From NCBI GenBank assembly GCA_015904075.1, contig JABMDH010000241.1:1-5408 (forward strand): 5,408 nt of DNA, given 5' to 3'. The notes beneath the pieces are model-generated. The model worked only from the letters and a program-made list of their open reading frames with translations. It was not told the DNA's origin and ran no database searches. Positions 1 through 5,408 of this stretch are shown piece by piece (position 1 is the first letter of the stretch; the number at the start of each line of letters is the position of its first letter). A program made the position numbers and the translations under genes. Source of the DNA: Nitrospira sp. Lineage in GTDB: Bacteria; Nitrospirota; Nitrospiria; Nitrospirales; Nitrospiraceae.

Positions 1-1
1 G

Positions 2-2095
2 GTTGAAACCGGTCCCAGCACCCTGCAGAAAGAAATCATCAAGGTCACCCGCATCGTCGCCGCCATTTCGCTGGCGATGGGAGCCCTGTTCTTTGCCGTC
101 GGCCTCTGGGCCGGACTCGGCTTTTGGATCAGCGCAATTTTTGGAATCGGCATCATTGTGGCCAACGTGCCCGAAGGACTCCTCCCCACGGTCACCCTGG
201 CCCTCGCCATGAGCAGCCAGCGCATGGCGAAACGCCGGGCGTTGGTCAAGCACCTGCCGTCGGTCGAAACCCTCGGCTGCACAACCGTGATCTGCACCGA
301 CAAGACCGGCACACTGACGGAAAATCGCATGAAGGTGGATCGCTTCTATGCCGATGGGATTGTGGTCGAGGCGCGAGAGAGCTGTTTCTTCGCCGGAGGC
401 CGTTTGGTCAGCACCGCGGAGGCCGAGCAGTGGCGATCCTTCTTCGACGCCCTGCTCCATTGCCACAATGCGAAGCGCGTCAGGCATTCCGAAGGTCGTT
501 TCGCCGTGACCGGCGATCCGACCGAGGTGGCGATTCTTGAGTTCGCCATCGAGCACGGCCTCGCCCATCGTCCACCCTTGCGCCGCATGGGAGAACTCGC
601 CTTCGACGCCGATCGGAAACGGATGAGCACTCTGCACTGGGTGGAAGGACGGCTGGTCACATTCACCAAAGGCGCTCCCGAATCGGTCGTGGCCCTCTGT
701 ACCAGTACCCTCAGCCATGGAATCACCGTGCCGATGACTCCCGAAGTGCGCGCACAGGTCTTGAGTCAAAGCCGGTCGTTTGCCGAGCAGGCCTACCGTG
801 TGCTTGCCGTGGCTATGCGTGACATAGCCCACGAACCCGAACACATCGAAGTAGAGACGGTTGAAGCGGACCTGACGTTCCTCGGACTTGTAGCCATGAT
901 GGACCCACCTCACCAGGAAGTGCCTGAGGCAATTGCCAAATGCCGGCAAGCCGCTGTGCGCGTCGTCATGATCACCGGTGATCATCCGCTCACAGCGCTG
1001 GCGATTGCGCGAAAGATCGGCCTCGTGCCGGCTCAGGTCGCACTGCAACCGGCTGAATTCACCCCAGTGATCGAGGGATCGCAGCTGGACCAGATGAGCG
1101 ATGAGCGCCTGCGGCAACTCCTGACACCGTCTCATCAGGGTGAGCCGGACCCGGTCTTTTCCCGCATGGCTCCGCGCCACAAGATGCGGGTGGTCTCCAC
1201 GCTCAAACAAATGGGTGAGGTCGTCGCCGTGACCGGCGACGGGGTGAACGATGCGCCAGCGCTGAAGCAGGCGGACATCGGTGTAGCGATGGGCATCGCC
1301 GGAACGGATGTCGCCAAGGAAATTGCCGACATCATTCTGCTCGACGATAACTTCGCGACGATCGTGAATGCGATCGAGGAGAGCCGCACGGTGTATGAGA
1401 ACATTCGGAAGTTCTCCACCTACGTGCTCGTGAGCAACGTGCCGGAAGTCGTGCCCTATCTGGCCTATGGCCTGTTAGGACTCCCCTTGGCTCTCACGAT
1501 CCCGCAAGTGCTGGCGGTCGATCTCGGCACCGACATGATCCCGGCCATCGGGCTCGGTACCGAGCCGCCTCAAGGCGACGTGATGCAACGTCCACCTCGC
1601 CCGCGACACGAACGGCTCCTTAGTCTTCCGCTCTTGCTGCGCACCTATCTCTTCCTCGGTATCATTGAAGCGGCTGTGGCGATGGGCGGATTCTTTCTCT
1701 ATCTCTATGCAAACGGCTGGAGTTGGGGAACCCCGTTGGACTGGTCCTCTCCTTTATATAAAGAGGCGACAACGGTGACGTTTTCCGGAATAGTCTTGGC
1801 ACAAGTCGCCAATGTCTTTGCCTGCCGATCCGCCCGTCTATCGGTGGCCAGGCTCGGATGGTTCAGCAACACACTCATCCTGTGGGGCATCGCCGCAGAG
1901 ATCATGGTGCTCGCGCTCATCACCTATACACCGGCAGGAAACGAGATTTTTGGAACCAGCCCGTTACCATTGTGGATCTTCGGGCCTCTGGTTCTGGGTT
2001 CGCTCACACTGTTGTTGGTAGAGGAAGGCCGTAAACTTCTCGTGACCCGGTTCCTGCACAGACCCACTCCTAGTCACATAGAAACGGTCCATTGA
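2..2095 (+). CDS. P2-type cation-transporting ATPase, Na+/K+-ATPase alpha-like, 5' truncated by the window
   Basis: This is an inner-membrane ATP-driven cation pump. The frame is open from base 2, giving 697 visible residues; the start, M1-M2 and the actuator domain lie upstream. Visible parts in order: M3 (about 15-37), M4 with the VPEGLL ion-site motif (E58), the phosphorylation motif DKTGTLT (D100), a TGDPTE motif (about 170-175), the ATP-site KGAPE (223-227), DPPH (301-304), TGD (325-327), the hinge TGDGVNDAP (411-419), M5 with SNVPE (478-482), M6 with DLGTD (507-511), then M7-M10 ending near residue 673. The M4, M5, M6 and M10 segments match animal Na+/K+-ATPase alpha very closely, for example VANVPEGLL and DLGTDM-PAI, so the P2C-like branch is well supported. 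The transported ion is not certain: M8 has Asn (N604) and M5 has Val (V477) where Na+/K+-ATPase has the site III residues Asp926 and Thr774. No beta subunit is encoded downstream. The gene ends in TGA and no T-rich terminator hairpin follows. A Ca2+ or H+ pump is a less likely alternative. Confidence 0.95.
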   Translation, partial: VETGPSTLQKEIIKVTRIVAAISLAMGALFFAVGLWAGLGFWISAIFGIGIIVANVPEGLLPTVTLALAMSSQRMAKRRALVKHLPSVETLGCTTVICTDKTGTLTENRMKVDRFYADGIVVEARESCFFAGGRLVSTAEAEQWRSFFDALLHCHNAKRVRHSEGRFAVTGDPTEVAILEFAIEHGLAHRPPLRRMGELAFDADRKRMSTLHWVEGRLVTFTKGAPESVVALCTSTLSHGITVPMTPEVRAQVLSQSRSFAEQAYRVLAVAMRDIAHEPEHIEVETVEADLTFLGLVAMMDPPHQEVPEAIAKCRQAAVRVVMITGDHPLTALAIARKIGLVPAQVALQPAEFTPVIEGSQLDQMSDERLRQLLTPSHQGEPDPVFSRMAPRHKMRVVSTLKQMGEVVAVTGDGVNDAPALKQADIGVAMGIAGTDVAKEIADIILLDDNFATIVNAIEESRTVYENIRKFSTYVLVSNVPEVVPYLAYGLLGLPLALTIPQVLAVDLGTDMIPAIGLGTEPPQGDVMQRPPRPRHERLLSLPLLLRTYLFLGIIEAAVAMGGFFLYLYANGWSWGTPLDWSSPLYKEATTVTFSGIVLAQVANVFACRSARLSVARLGWFSNTLILWGIAAEIMVLALITYTPAGNEIFGTSPLPLWIFGPLVLGSLTLLLVEEGRKLLVTRFLHRPTPSHIETVH

Positions 2096-2126
2096 CGATA
2101 TCTATCGAACCTGAAGAACCGACTCG

Positions 2127-2297
2127 TTATGTTCCCGTAACTGAAGTGGTTCGAGCGTGGTATCGCGCGAATCGATTGAAGAACGGACATTGCGAAGGTC
2201 CGGCGTCTCGGTCATCAGGCAAAACGCCCCAGGTCAGGTCAACCCTCTGTTGCACGATGCACCAGGCACATTGATACCAGCTGTGACCGTCAGGCAT
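2127..2297 (-). CDS. Possible small Cys-containing protein (doubtful)
   Basis: This is a 56-residue minus-strand reading frame starting at the only ATG in its conserved-looking part. It is rich in Trp, Cys and His near its N-terminus, with a CxxC pair (CAWC, residues 10-13) and a further Cys-Pro at 37-38. That faintly resembles small zinc-ribbon proteins, but only three cysteines are present, so a four-Cys zinc site is incomplete. No Shine-Dalgarno precedes the ATG. The frame is open upstream to about base 2405, where it runs through the heptamer repeat, which argues against a longer protein. It would be convergent with the ATPase gene. It could be a decayed gene or a chance ORF. I do not recognise a family. 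Confidence 0.18.
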   Translation of the reverse strand: MPDGHSWYQCAWCIVQQRVDLTWGVLPDDRDAGPSQCPFFNRFARYHARTTSVTGT

Positions 2298-2310
2298 GAT
2301 TTGCGGACAG

Positions 2311-2357
2311 GTTTCGGGTTTTCGAACTAACCTTCCTGACAACACGAAACATGAAAC
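2311..2357. repeat. Imperfect GTTTC/GAAAC inverted repeat
   Basis: GTTTC (2311-2315) can pair with GAAAC (2353-2357), and TTTCG (2320-2324) with CGAAA (2345-2349). Between these arms are a 2x2 internal loop, a G-C pair (2318 with 2350) and a one-base bulge. The loop is about 20 bases. The right arm is also the start of the heptamer repeat. Transcribed, it would make a modest stem-loop in the leader of the protease gene or the trailer of the ATPase gene. No T tract follows, so it is not a typical intrinsic terminator. Confidence 0.35.
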
Positions 2358-2373
2358 TCGCAACTCGAAACTC
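2346..2373 (+). repeat. Tandem heptamer repeat, four copies of GAAACTC-like unit
   Basis: Four back-to-back 7-base units are seen: GAAACAT, GAAACTC, GCAACTC and GAAACTC. The copies differ from the consensus by at most two bases. The tract lies 81 bases upstream of the protease start and is non-coding under the chosen start. Short tandem heptamers of this sort are known as dispersed intergenic elements in some bacteria. Whether this one is dispersed in its genome cannot be seen here. Confidence 0.7.
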
Positions 2374-2399
2374 CGTTCCCCAGCGCAGCGGATCGGTGA

Positions 2400-2428
2400 T
2401 TGCAACAGAAGGGCTCATAAATTATGCG
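2400..2428 (+). promoter_or_regulatory. Weak promoter candidate for the protease gene
   Basis: TTGCAA (2400-2405, four of six matches to the -35 consensus) lies upstream of the AT-rich stretch CATAAATTAT (2416-2425). The best -10-like hexamer there, TAAATT (2418-2423), is only 12 bases from the -35, and the hexamer at 17-base spacing (TATGCG, 2423-2428) is poor. The AT-rich patch stands out from its surroundings and is a perfect 9-base palindrome (ATAA-A-TTAT, 2417-2425). A non-sigma70 promoter or an operator is equally possible. Confidence 0.2.
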
Positions 2429-2442
2429 GACTAGCACGCTGC

Positions 2443-2448
2443 GGAGGA
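2443..2448 (+). promoter_or_regulatory. Ribosome binding site of the protease gene
   Basis: GGAGGA sits six bases before the ATG at 2455. This fixes the start there and not at the in-frame ATG at 2296, which would add 53 residues encoded partly by the heptamer repeat and has no comparable Shine-Dalgarno. Confidence 0.85.
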
Positions 2449-2454
2449 CAAGCA

Positions 2455-3588
2455 ATGTTCGGCACACGCGCCACGCTGTTTGACCTGTACGGGGTCACAA
2501 TCCGGATTGATTTCAACTGGATCTTTCTGGCGCCGCTTCTCACCTGGTCCCTTGCGCAGGGATACTTTCCTTCCCACTACCTCGGCCTCGCCGATGCCAC
2601 GTACTGGTGGATGGGGGCGTTCGGCACGCTGGGCCTCTTTGGATCGATCGTGTTCCATGAATGGGTCCATGCACTGGCCGCCAAACGCTACGGCCTGCGA
2701 ATCAAGAGCATCACCTTCCTGATCTTCGGCGGCGTGGCGCAGATGGATGAAGAGCCGCCCAGTCCGAAAGCAGAATGGCTGACAGCAATGGCCGGCCCGG
2801 TTTCGAGCTTTGCATTGAGCGCCGTCTGCTATCTGGCATTTGCGGCCGGATATCGCATCCACTTGCCAATCGTTCCGTTAGGCCTAATCGGATATCTGGC
2901 GTTTGTAAACAGCTTGCTGGGAGGATTCAATTTGATCCCGGCCTTTCCTCTGGATGGCGGACGCGTGCTTCGCGCGGCTCTCTGGCATTGGAAACAGGAC
3001 TTCCATCGGGCAACCCGCTGGGCGTCCCGCATCGGATCCTGGTTCGGCCTTGCACTGATTCTGTCGGGAATCTTTCACGTGATCACCGGCGACTTTATCA
3101 TCGGTATCTGGTGGTTTGTCTTGGGTCTGTTCCTGCGGACAGCGGCCGGAACGGTGTATTATCAGGTGGTCGCGCGCACCACGCTCGGCAGAGAGACACT
3201 TCGCCGGTTCATGACGCCGAACCCGGCCACCGTCTCATCGGATCTCGCCCTCGACGTACTGGTCGAGGAGTACTTCTACCGTTCACTGCACGAGATGTAC
3301 CCTGTGATGGAAGACACACGCCTGATCGGATGCGTCTATTCCAAACAAGTCGCCGGCATCCCGCGGGATCAGTGGACACAGCTCACGGTCCGAGACATCC
3401 TCATACCCTGTTCGGCGGACAATACGATCGCCGCCGATACCGACGCACTGGCCGCCCTGGCGATCATGAACCGGACCGGCACCATCAGAATGCTCGTGCT
3501 GGAGGGCGACCGTCTCGCCGGCCTGGTGACGTTGAAAGACCTGCTGAAATTGCTTGCGCTGAAATTGAATCTGGAAGGCGCAGCCTGA
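2455..3588 (+). CDS. Site-2 protease family (M50) intramembrane zinc metalloprotease with two CBS domains
   Basis: This is a 377-residue inner-membrane protease of the S2P/M50 family, which cleaves transmembrane segments of substrates such as anti-sigma factors. The N-terminal half is polytopic. The zinc-site motif HEWVH (HExxH, residues 68-72, catalytic E69) lies in a membrane helix, and the third zinc ligand D167 is in NLIPAFPLDGG (159-169). Between them are the family's FGGVAQM (91-97) and an AGP motif (113-115). Further membrane segments lie around 195-237. Two CBS domains follow, at about 245-300 and 312-370. This is the architecture of the CBS-containing S2P group, as in archaeal MJ0392 and mycobacterial Rip3, where the CBS pair is thought to sense adenine nucleotides. 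All catalytic residues are present, so it should be active. No PDZ domain is seen, so it is not RseP. The natural substrate is unknown; no sigma or anti-sigma gene is in the window. The start is set by a GGAGGA six bases upstream. Confidence 0.95.
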   Translation: MFGTRATLFDLYGVTIRIDFNWIFLAPLLTWSLAQGYFPSHYLGLADATYWWMGAFGTLGLFGSIVFHEWVHALAAKRYGLRIKSITFLIFGGVAQMDEEPPSPKAEWLTAMAGPVSSFALSAVCYLAFAAGYRIHLPIVPLGLIGYLAFVNSLLGGFNLIPAFPLDGGRVLRAALWHWKQDFHRATRWASRIGSWFGLALILSGIFHVITGDFIIGIWWFVLGLFLRTAAGTVYYQVVARTTLGRETLRRFMTPNPATVSSDLALDVLVEEYFYRSLHEMYPVMEDTRLIGCVYSKQVAGIPRDQWTQLTVRDILIPCSADNTIAADTDALAALAIMNRTGTIRMLVLEGDRLAGLVTLKDLLKLLALKLNLEGAA

Positions 3589-3683
3589 TTCATTCTCACG
3601 TACGGAGCCGTTGCCTTTCCAGTTCCAAGCAACTCCTGAAAGCCATGACCTGAACCTTCGAATATAGCCAGACAGCCTGAATC

Positions 3684-3715
3684 TTGTTTGCGAGCGGCTA
3701 TGCTTCGGGTATGGT
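3684..3715 (+). promoter_or_regulatory. Weak promoter candidate for the YihY-family gene
   Basis: TTGTTT (3684-3689) resembles a -35 box. TATGGT (3710-3715, four of six matches to the -10 consensus) follows after 20 bases, which is longer than the usual 16-18. If real, transcription would start a few bases before the Shine-Dalgarno at 3728, giving a very short leader. The rest of the 3589-3744 spacer shows no terminator. The only notable inverted repeat is GTTGC/GCAAC (3610-3614 and 3629-3633) with a 14-base loop and no T tract. Confidence 0.2.
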
Positions 3716-3723
3716 AGAGACCA

Positions 3724-3743
3724 GGGGGGAGGATCGCTCGATC
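3724..3743 (+). promoter_or_regulatory. Ribosome binding site plus 5-2-5 palindrome before the GTG start
   Basis: A purine tract with GGAGG at 3728-3732 is a strong Shine-Dalgarno, but it lies 12 bases from the GTG at 3745, longer than usual. The gap is almost filled by GATCG-CT-CGATC (3732-3743), a perfect inverted repeat. Folding it would shorten the effective spacing or mask the last G of the Shine-Dalgarno. No closer in-frame start exists. The next in-frame ATG is at 3796 with no good Shine-Dalgarno. Confidence 0.55.
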
Positions 3744-3744
3744 A

Positions 3745-5058
3745 GTGACTACTGTACTACGGCTCCGTCATTTATTCGCTCATGAACTCTGGACCATGGA
3801 TCTGGAAACGGTGCCGCGTGCGCCGCGCCTGGCTCTCCACCTGTTACGGTTGATCCTCGCCGTGGCGTTTGAAGTTCGCGTTCGACTGCTGGATGCGCGC
3901 GCAGCTAGCCTCGTCTACACCACACTTCTGTCGTTGGTGCCGTTTCTGGCCGTGATGTTTTCCGTCCTCAAAGCCTTCGGCGCGCATCAGCAGATCGAAC
4001 CCCTGCTGAACCAGGTGCTTGAACCGCTGGGCTCAAAAGGCACGGAGGTGACCGGCCAAATCATCGGGTTCGTCAACAATCTCAAGGTCGGTGTGCTCGG
4101 CGCAGTCGGCGTGGCCGGCCTCTTCTATACGACCTATTCGCTCATCGACAAGATCGAACAGGCCCTGAATGCGATTTGGAGGGTCAGGAAGGGCCGCACC
4201 TGGGCTCGAAAGTTTACCGACTATTTGAGCGTCGTGCTGGTCGGACCGGTGCTGATCTTCACTGCTATCGGATTGATCGCCTCGGTGCAAAGCCACGCGC
4301 TCATCGAGCGTATGATGGCCATCGAGCCGTTCGGCACCATTCTCGTGCTGGCGGCCGAGCTGATGCCCTTCGCGCTGTTATGCGGCGTCTTCACATTTCT
4401 CTACAAATTTGTTCCGAACACCCAGGTACCGGCATGGCCGGCACTGATCGGCGGCATGACCGCCGCCTTGCTCTGGGGCATAGCCGGAGAAGCCTTTGCC
4501 GCTTTCGTTGCCGCGTCCGGAAAGTACAGCGCCATCTATTCCGGGTTTGCCGTGCTGGTGCTCTTTCTCCTGTGGCTCTACGTCGGCTGGCTGATCGTCC
4601 TGGTCGGCGCCCAGGTGTCTTTTTTTATGCAACACCCGGCCGCCTATCGGGCACAATTCCTCTGGCATCAGGACACCCCGGCGCTCCGGGAACGTCTCGT
4701 TCTGGATATCCTCGTCACGCTGGGCCGTCGTGCTGTGCGCGGTGAGGACCCGATGCCCATGACGGAACTCGCGCAAGAGTTGGGACTACCTCCGTCCGTC
4801 GTTGAAGAGCGTGTCATTGAACTGATCGATCAACGCCTTCTCGCCCGCACGGCGGAGCCCGAAGGAATCGCCCTCATCAAATCACCGGAGTTGATGCCCC
4901 TCCATGAGATCCTGACTCTTGTACGAGACGGACAGCGCTCGGTGCGGTGCGTTCCGGAACAACCAGAAGGACGGATTGATGCCCTCCTCCGGCAGCGAGA
5001 CGCTGCCGTCGCGCAAAGCCTCGACGGCATGACTCTACGTTCGCTGATCGAGCCGTAA
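3745..5058 (+). CDS. YihY/BrkB family inner-membrane protein with C-terminal winged-helix-like domain
   Basis: This is a 437-residue polytopic protein of the YihY/BrkB (UPF0761) family. The family was once called ribonuclease BN, but that activity belongs to another protein and no agreed function exists. Family signatures are clear: ARAASLVYTTLLSLVPFLAV (51-70) in the first membrane segment, the ALNAIWRVRKGR loop (140-151), VPNTQVP (223-229), the GKYSAIYSGFA turn (259-269), and the last membrane segment ending in GAQVSFF (288-294). I count about six membrane segments between 50 and 294. From about 315 to 400 a soluble tail looks like a winged helix: a helix at 315-330, then MTELAQELGLPPSVVEERVIEL (339-360) as a helix-turn-helix-like pair, then a short strand region. 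This tail appears in the longer family members and is absent from E. coli YihY. GTG at 3745 is taken as start because of the upstream GGAGG; ATG at 3796 (residue 18) is the alternative and would remove a stretch not needed by the family core. Confidence 0.93.
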   Translation: MTTVLRLRHLFAHELWTMDLETVPRAPRLALHLLRLILAVAFEVRVRLLDARAASLVYTTLLSLVPFLAVMFSVLKAFGAHQQIEPLLNQVLEPLGSKGTEVTGQIIGFVNNLKVGVLGAVGVAGLFYTTYSLIDKIEQALNAIWRVRKGRTWARKFTDYLSVVLVGPVLIFTAIGLIASVQSHALIERMMAIEPFGTILVLAAELMPFALLCGVFTFLYKFVPNTQVPAWPALIGGMTAALLWGIAGEAFAAFVAASGKYSAIYSGFAVLVLFLLWLYVGWLIVLVGAQVSFFMQHPAAYRAQFLWHQDTPALRERLVLDILVTLGRRAVRGEDPMPMTELAQELGLPPSVVEERVIELIDQRLLARTAEPEGIALIKSPELMPLHEILTLVRDGQRSVRCVPEQPEGRIDALLRQRDAAVAQSLDGMTLRSLIEP

Positions 5059-5268
5059 GAACAGGTCACGTTCGAATCGGACTCTCTCAAATAATCTTGA
5101 GTGATTACGCTCGTCGCACTCCAGACGGGAGCACGATCGTCGATCGCTCATTGTTGAATTGAATGGTGGAAGAGCACGGAGAAACTACGGAGGAGAAAAC
5201 TGTGTGTCTATGACGATGGAAAAACGAAACGCAGGCAGTGAGACATCTTCCAGAAACGGATCAGGGGA
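5059..5268. other. Convergent spacer after the YihY-family gene
   Basis: This stretch of 210 bases has no supported gene. It contains two weak inverted repeats: CTCAA/TTGAG (5086-5090 and 5097-5101, six-base loop) and GATCG-T-CGATC (5135-5145) flanked by GAGC (5129-5132) and GCTC (5146-5149). The second could act as a bidirectional stop between convergent genes, but neither strand has a following T run. A Shine-Dalgarno-like GGAGGAG at 5189-5195 precedes a 26-codon ORF (GTG 5204 to TAA 5284) with no recognisable content. Confidence 0.5.
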
Positions 5269-5408
5269 TCACCAATCGCGGTAAAACAGATAGTATCCGA
5301 TCGCGACGACAATCGCCTGTAACACGATCAGCCAACGGATGAGTCCCCAACCGATCTTGGGTTGCTCATCGCCCATCCTGCGTCGCAGCGACTTATTGGC
5401 GAGAATGA
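5269..5408 (-). CDS. Small single-pass membrane protein, C-terminal part (start uncertain)
   Basis: A minus-strand frame enters from the right edge and stops with TGA at 5271-5269. If it begins at the ATG at 5376-5374 it is a 35-residue protein: a charged start (MGDEQPK), one hydrophobic helix at about residues 12-32 (rich in Leu, Ile, Val, Ala), and a short end FYRDW. The frame stays open above that ATG to the window edge and encodes a basic stretch (SLRRR). No properly spaced Shine-Dalgarno precedes the ATG, so the true start may be outside the window. The hydrophobic helix and its charged flanks look like a real membrane anchor. I do not recognise the family. It is convergent with the YihY-family gene. 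Confidence 0.5.
   Translation of the reverse strand, partial: ILANKSLRRRMGDEQPKIGWGLIRWLIVLQAIVVAIGYYLFYRDW

Larger units (their letters stand above)
2096..2454. other. Spacer between the ATPase and the protease genes
   Basis: No gene is firmly supported in this 359-base stretch. It holds a perfect 5-2-5 inverted repeat right after the ATPase stop (CGATA at 2096-2100, TATCG at 2103-2107). A short imperfect hairpin follows at 2247-2265 (CTG/CAG and TGCA/TGCA with one mismatch), and it has no T tract. Then come a GTTTC/GAAAC inverted repeat with a heptamer tandem repeat (2311-2373), an AT-rich element (2416-2425) and the protease ribosome binding site (2443-2448). Short ORFs exist on both strands. 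The plus-strand one (TTG at 2092 to 2274, 60 residues) overlaps the ATPase stop by four bases, but it has no Shine-Dalgarno and no recognisable domain. The minus-strand one is listed separately. Confidence 0.6.

Noticed and set aside
2247..2265. Possible terminator hairpin after the ATPase (CTG/CAG plus TGCA/TGCA)
   Set aside because: Short stem with a mismatch, 150 bases from the stop codon, and no T run.
2296..2454. In-frame 53-residue N-terminal extension of the protease from ATG 2296
   Set aside because: It is encoded through the heptamer repeat, has no membrane or family character, and the ATG at 2455 has a GGAGGA at ideal spacing.
3610..3633. GTTGC/GCAAC hairpin after the protease as terminator
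   Set aside because: Only five pairs, a 14-base loop and no T tract.
2775..3653. 292-residue plus-strand frame overlapping the protease
   Set aside because: It is a shadow in another frame of the well-supported protease: Arg/Gly/Pro-rich, with no domain.
4378..4776. 132-residue minus-strand frame inside the YihY-family gene
   Set aside because: It is antisense to strongly conserved family motifs and has no recognisable features of its own.
5086..5101. CTCAA/TTGAG hairpin after the YihY-family gene as terminator
   Set aside because: Five pairs, mostly A-T, with no following T run.
1..5408. CRISPR array, tRNA, rRNA, insertion sequence or integrase
   Set aside because: No regularly spaced repeats, tRNA-like cloverleaf, rRNA motifs, transposase or integrase motifs were seen on either strand.

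Overview
This window carries three complete or near-complete membrane-protein genes, all on the plus strand, and a fragment of a fourth gene on the minus strand at the right edge. Base composition is moderately GC-rich. The set of a Na+/K+-ATPase-like P2-type pump, an M50 protease with CBS domains, and a YihY-family protein with a C-terminal winged helix, together with GAAACTC-type intergenic repeats, suggests a free-living Gram-negative bacterium. Nitrospira or a relative is my best guess. This is inference from overall character; no rRNA or marker gene is present to confirm it.

Layout. Bases 2-2095 hold the C-terminal 697 residues of a P-type cation ATPase whose start lies off the left edge, so M1-M2 and the actuator domain are missing. 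Bases 2096-2454 are a 359-base spacer with short ORFs on both strands, several weak inverted repeats, a tandem heptamer repeat (2346-2373) and the ribosome binding site of the next gene. Bases 2455-3588 encode a 377-residue site-2-protease-family intramembrane metalloprotease with two CBS domains. Bases 3589-3744 are a spacer with a possible promoter and a strong Shine-Dalgarno, followed by a small palindrome. Bases 3745-5058 encode a 437-residue YihY/BrkB-family membrane protein. Bases 5059-5268 are a convergent spacer. Bases 5269-5408 (minus) hold the end of a small single-pass membrane protein.

How they fit together. All four genes encode inner-membrane proteins. The spacers (359 and 156 bases) are too long to argue for a tight operon, so shared function is not shown. 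The pump would move monovalent or divalent cations, the protease would cleave membrane-embedded substrates under possible nucleotide sensing by its CBS pair, and the YihY protein has no established biochemical role.

The window looks largely ordinary. The points most worth a second look are the mixed conservation of the pump's ion sites (K+-type sites I/II intact, Na+ site III altered), the heptamer repeat, and the palindrome between the Shine-Dalgarno and the GTG start of the YihY gene. I did not find a convincing new multi-gene system.
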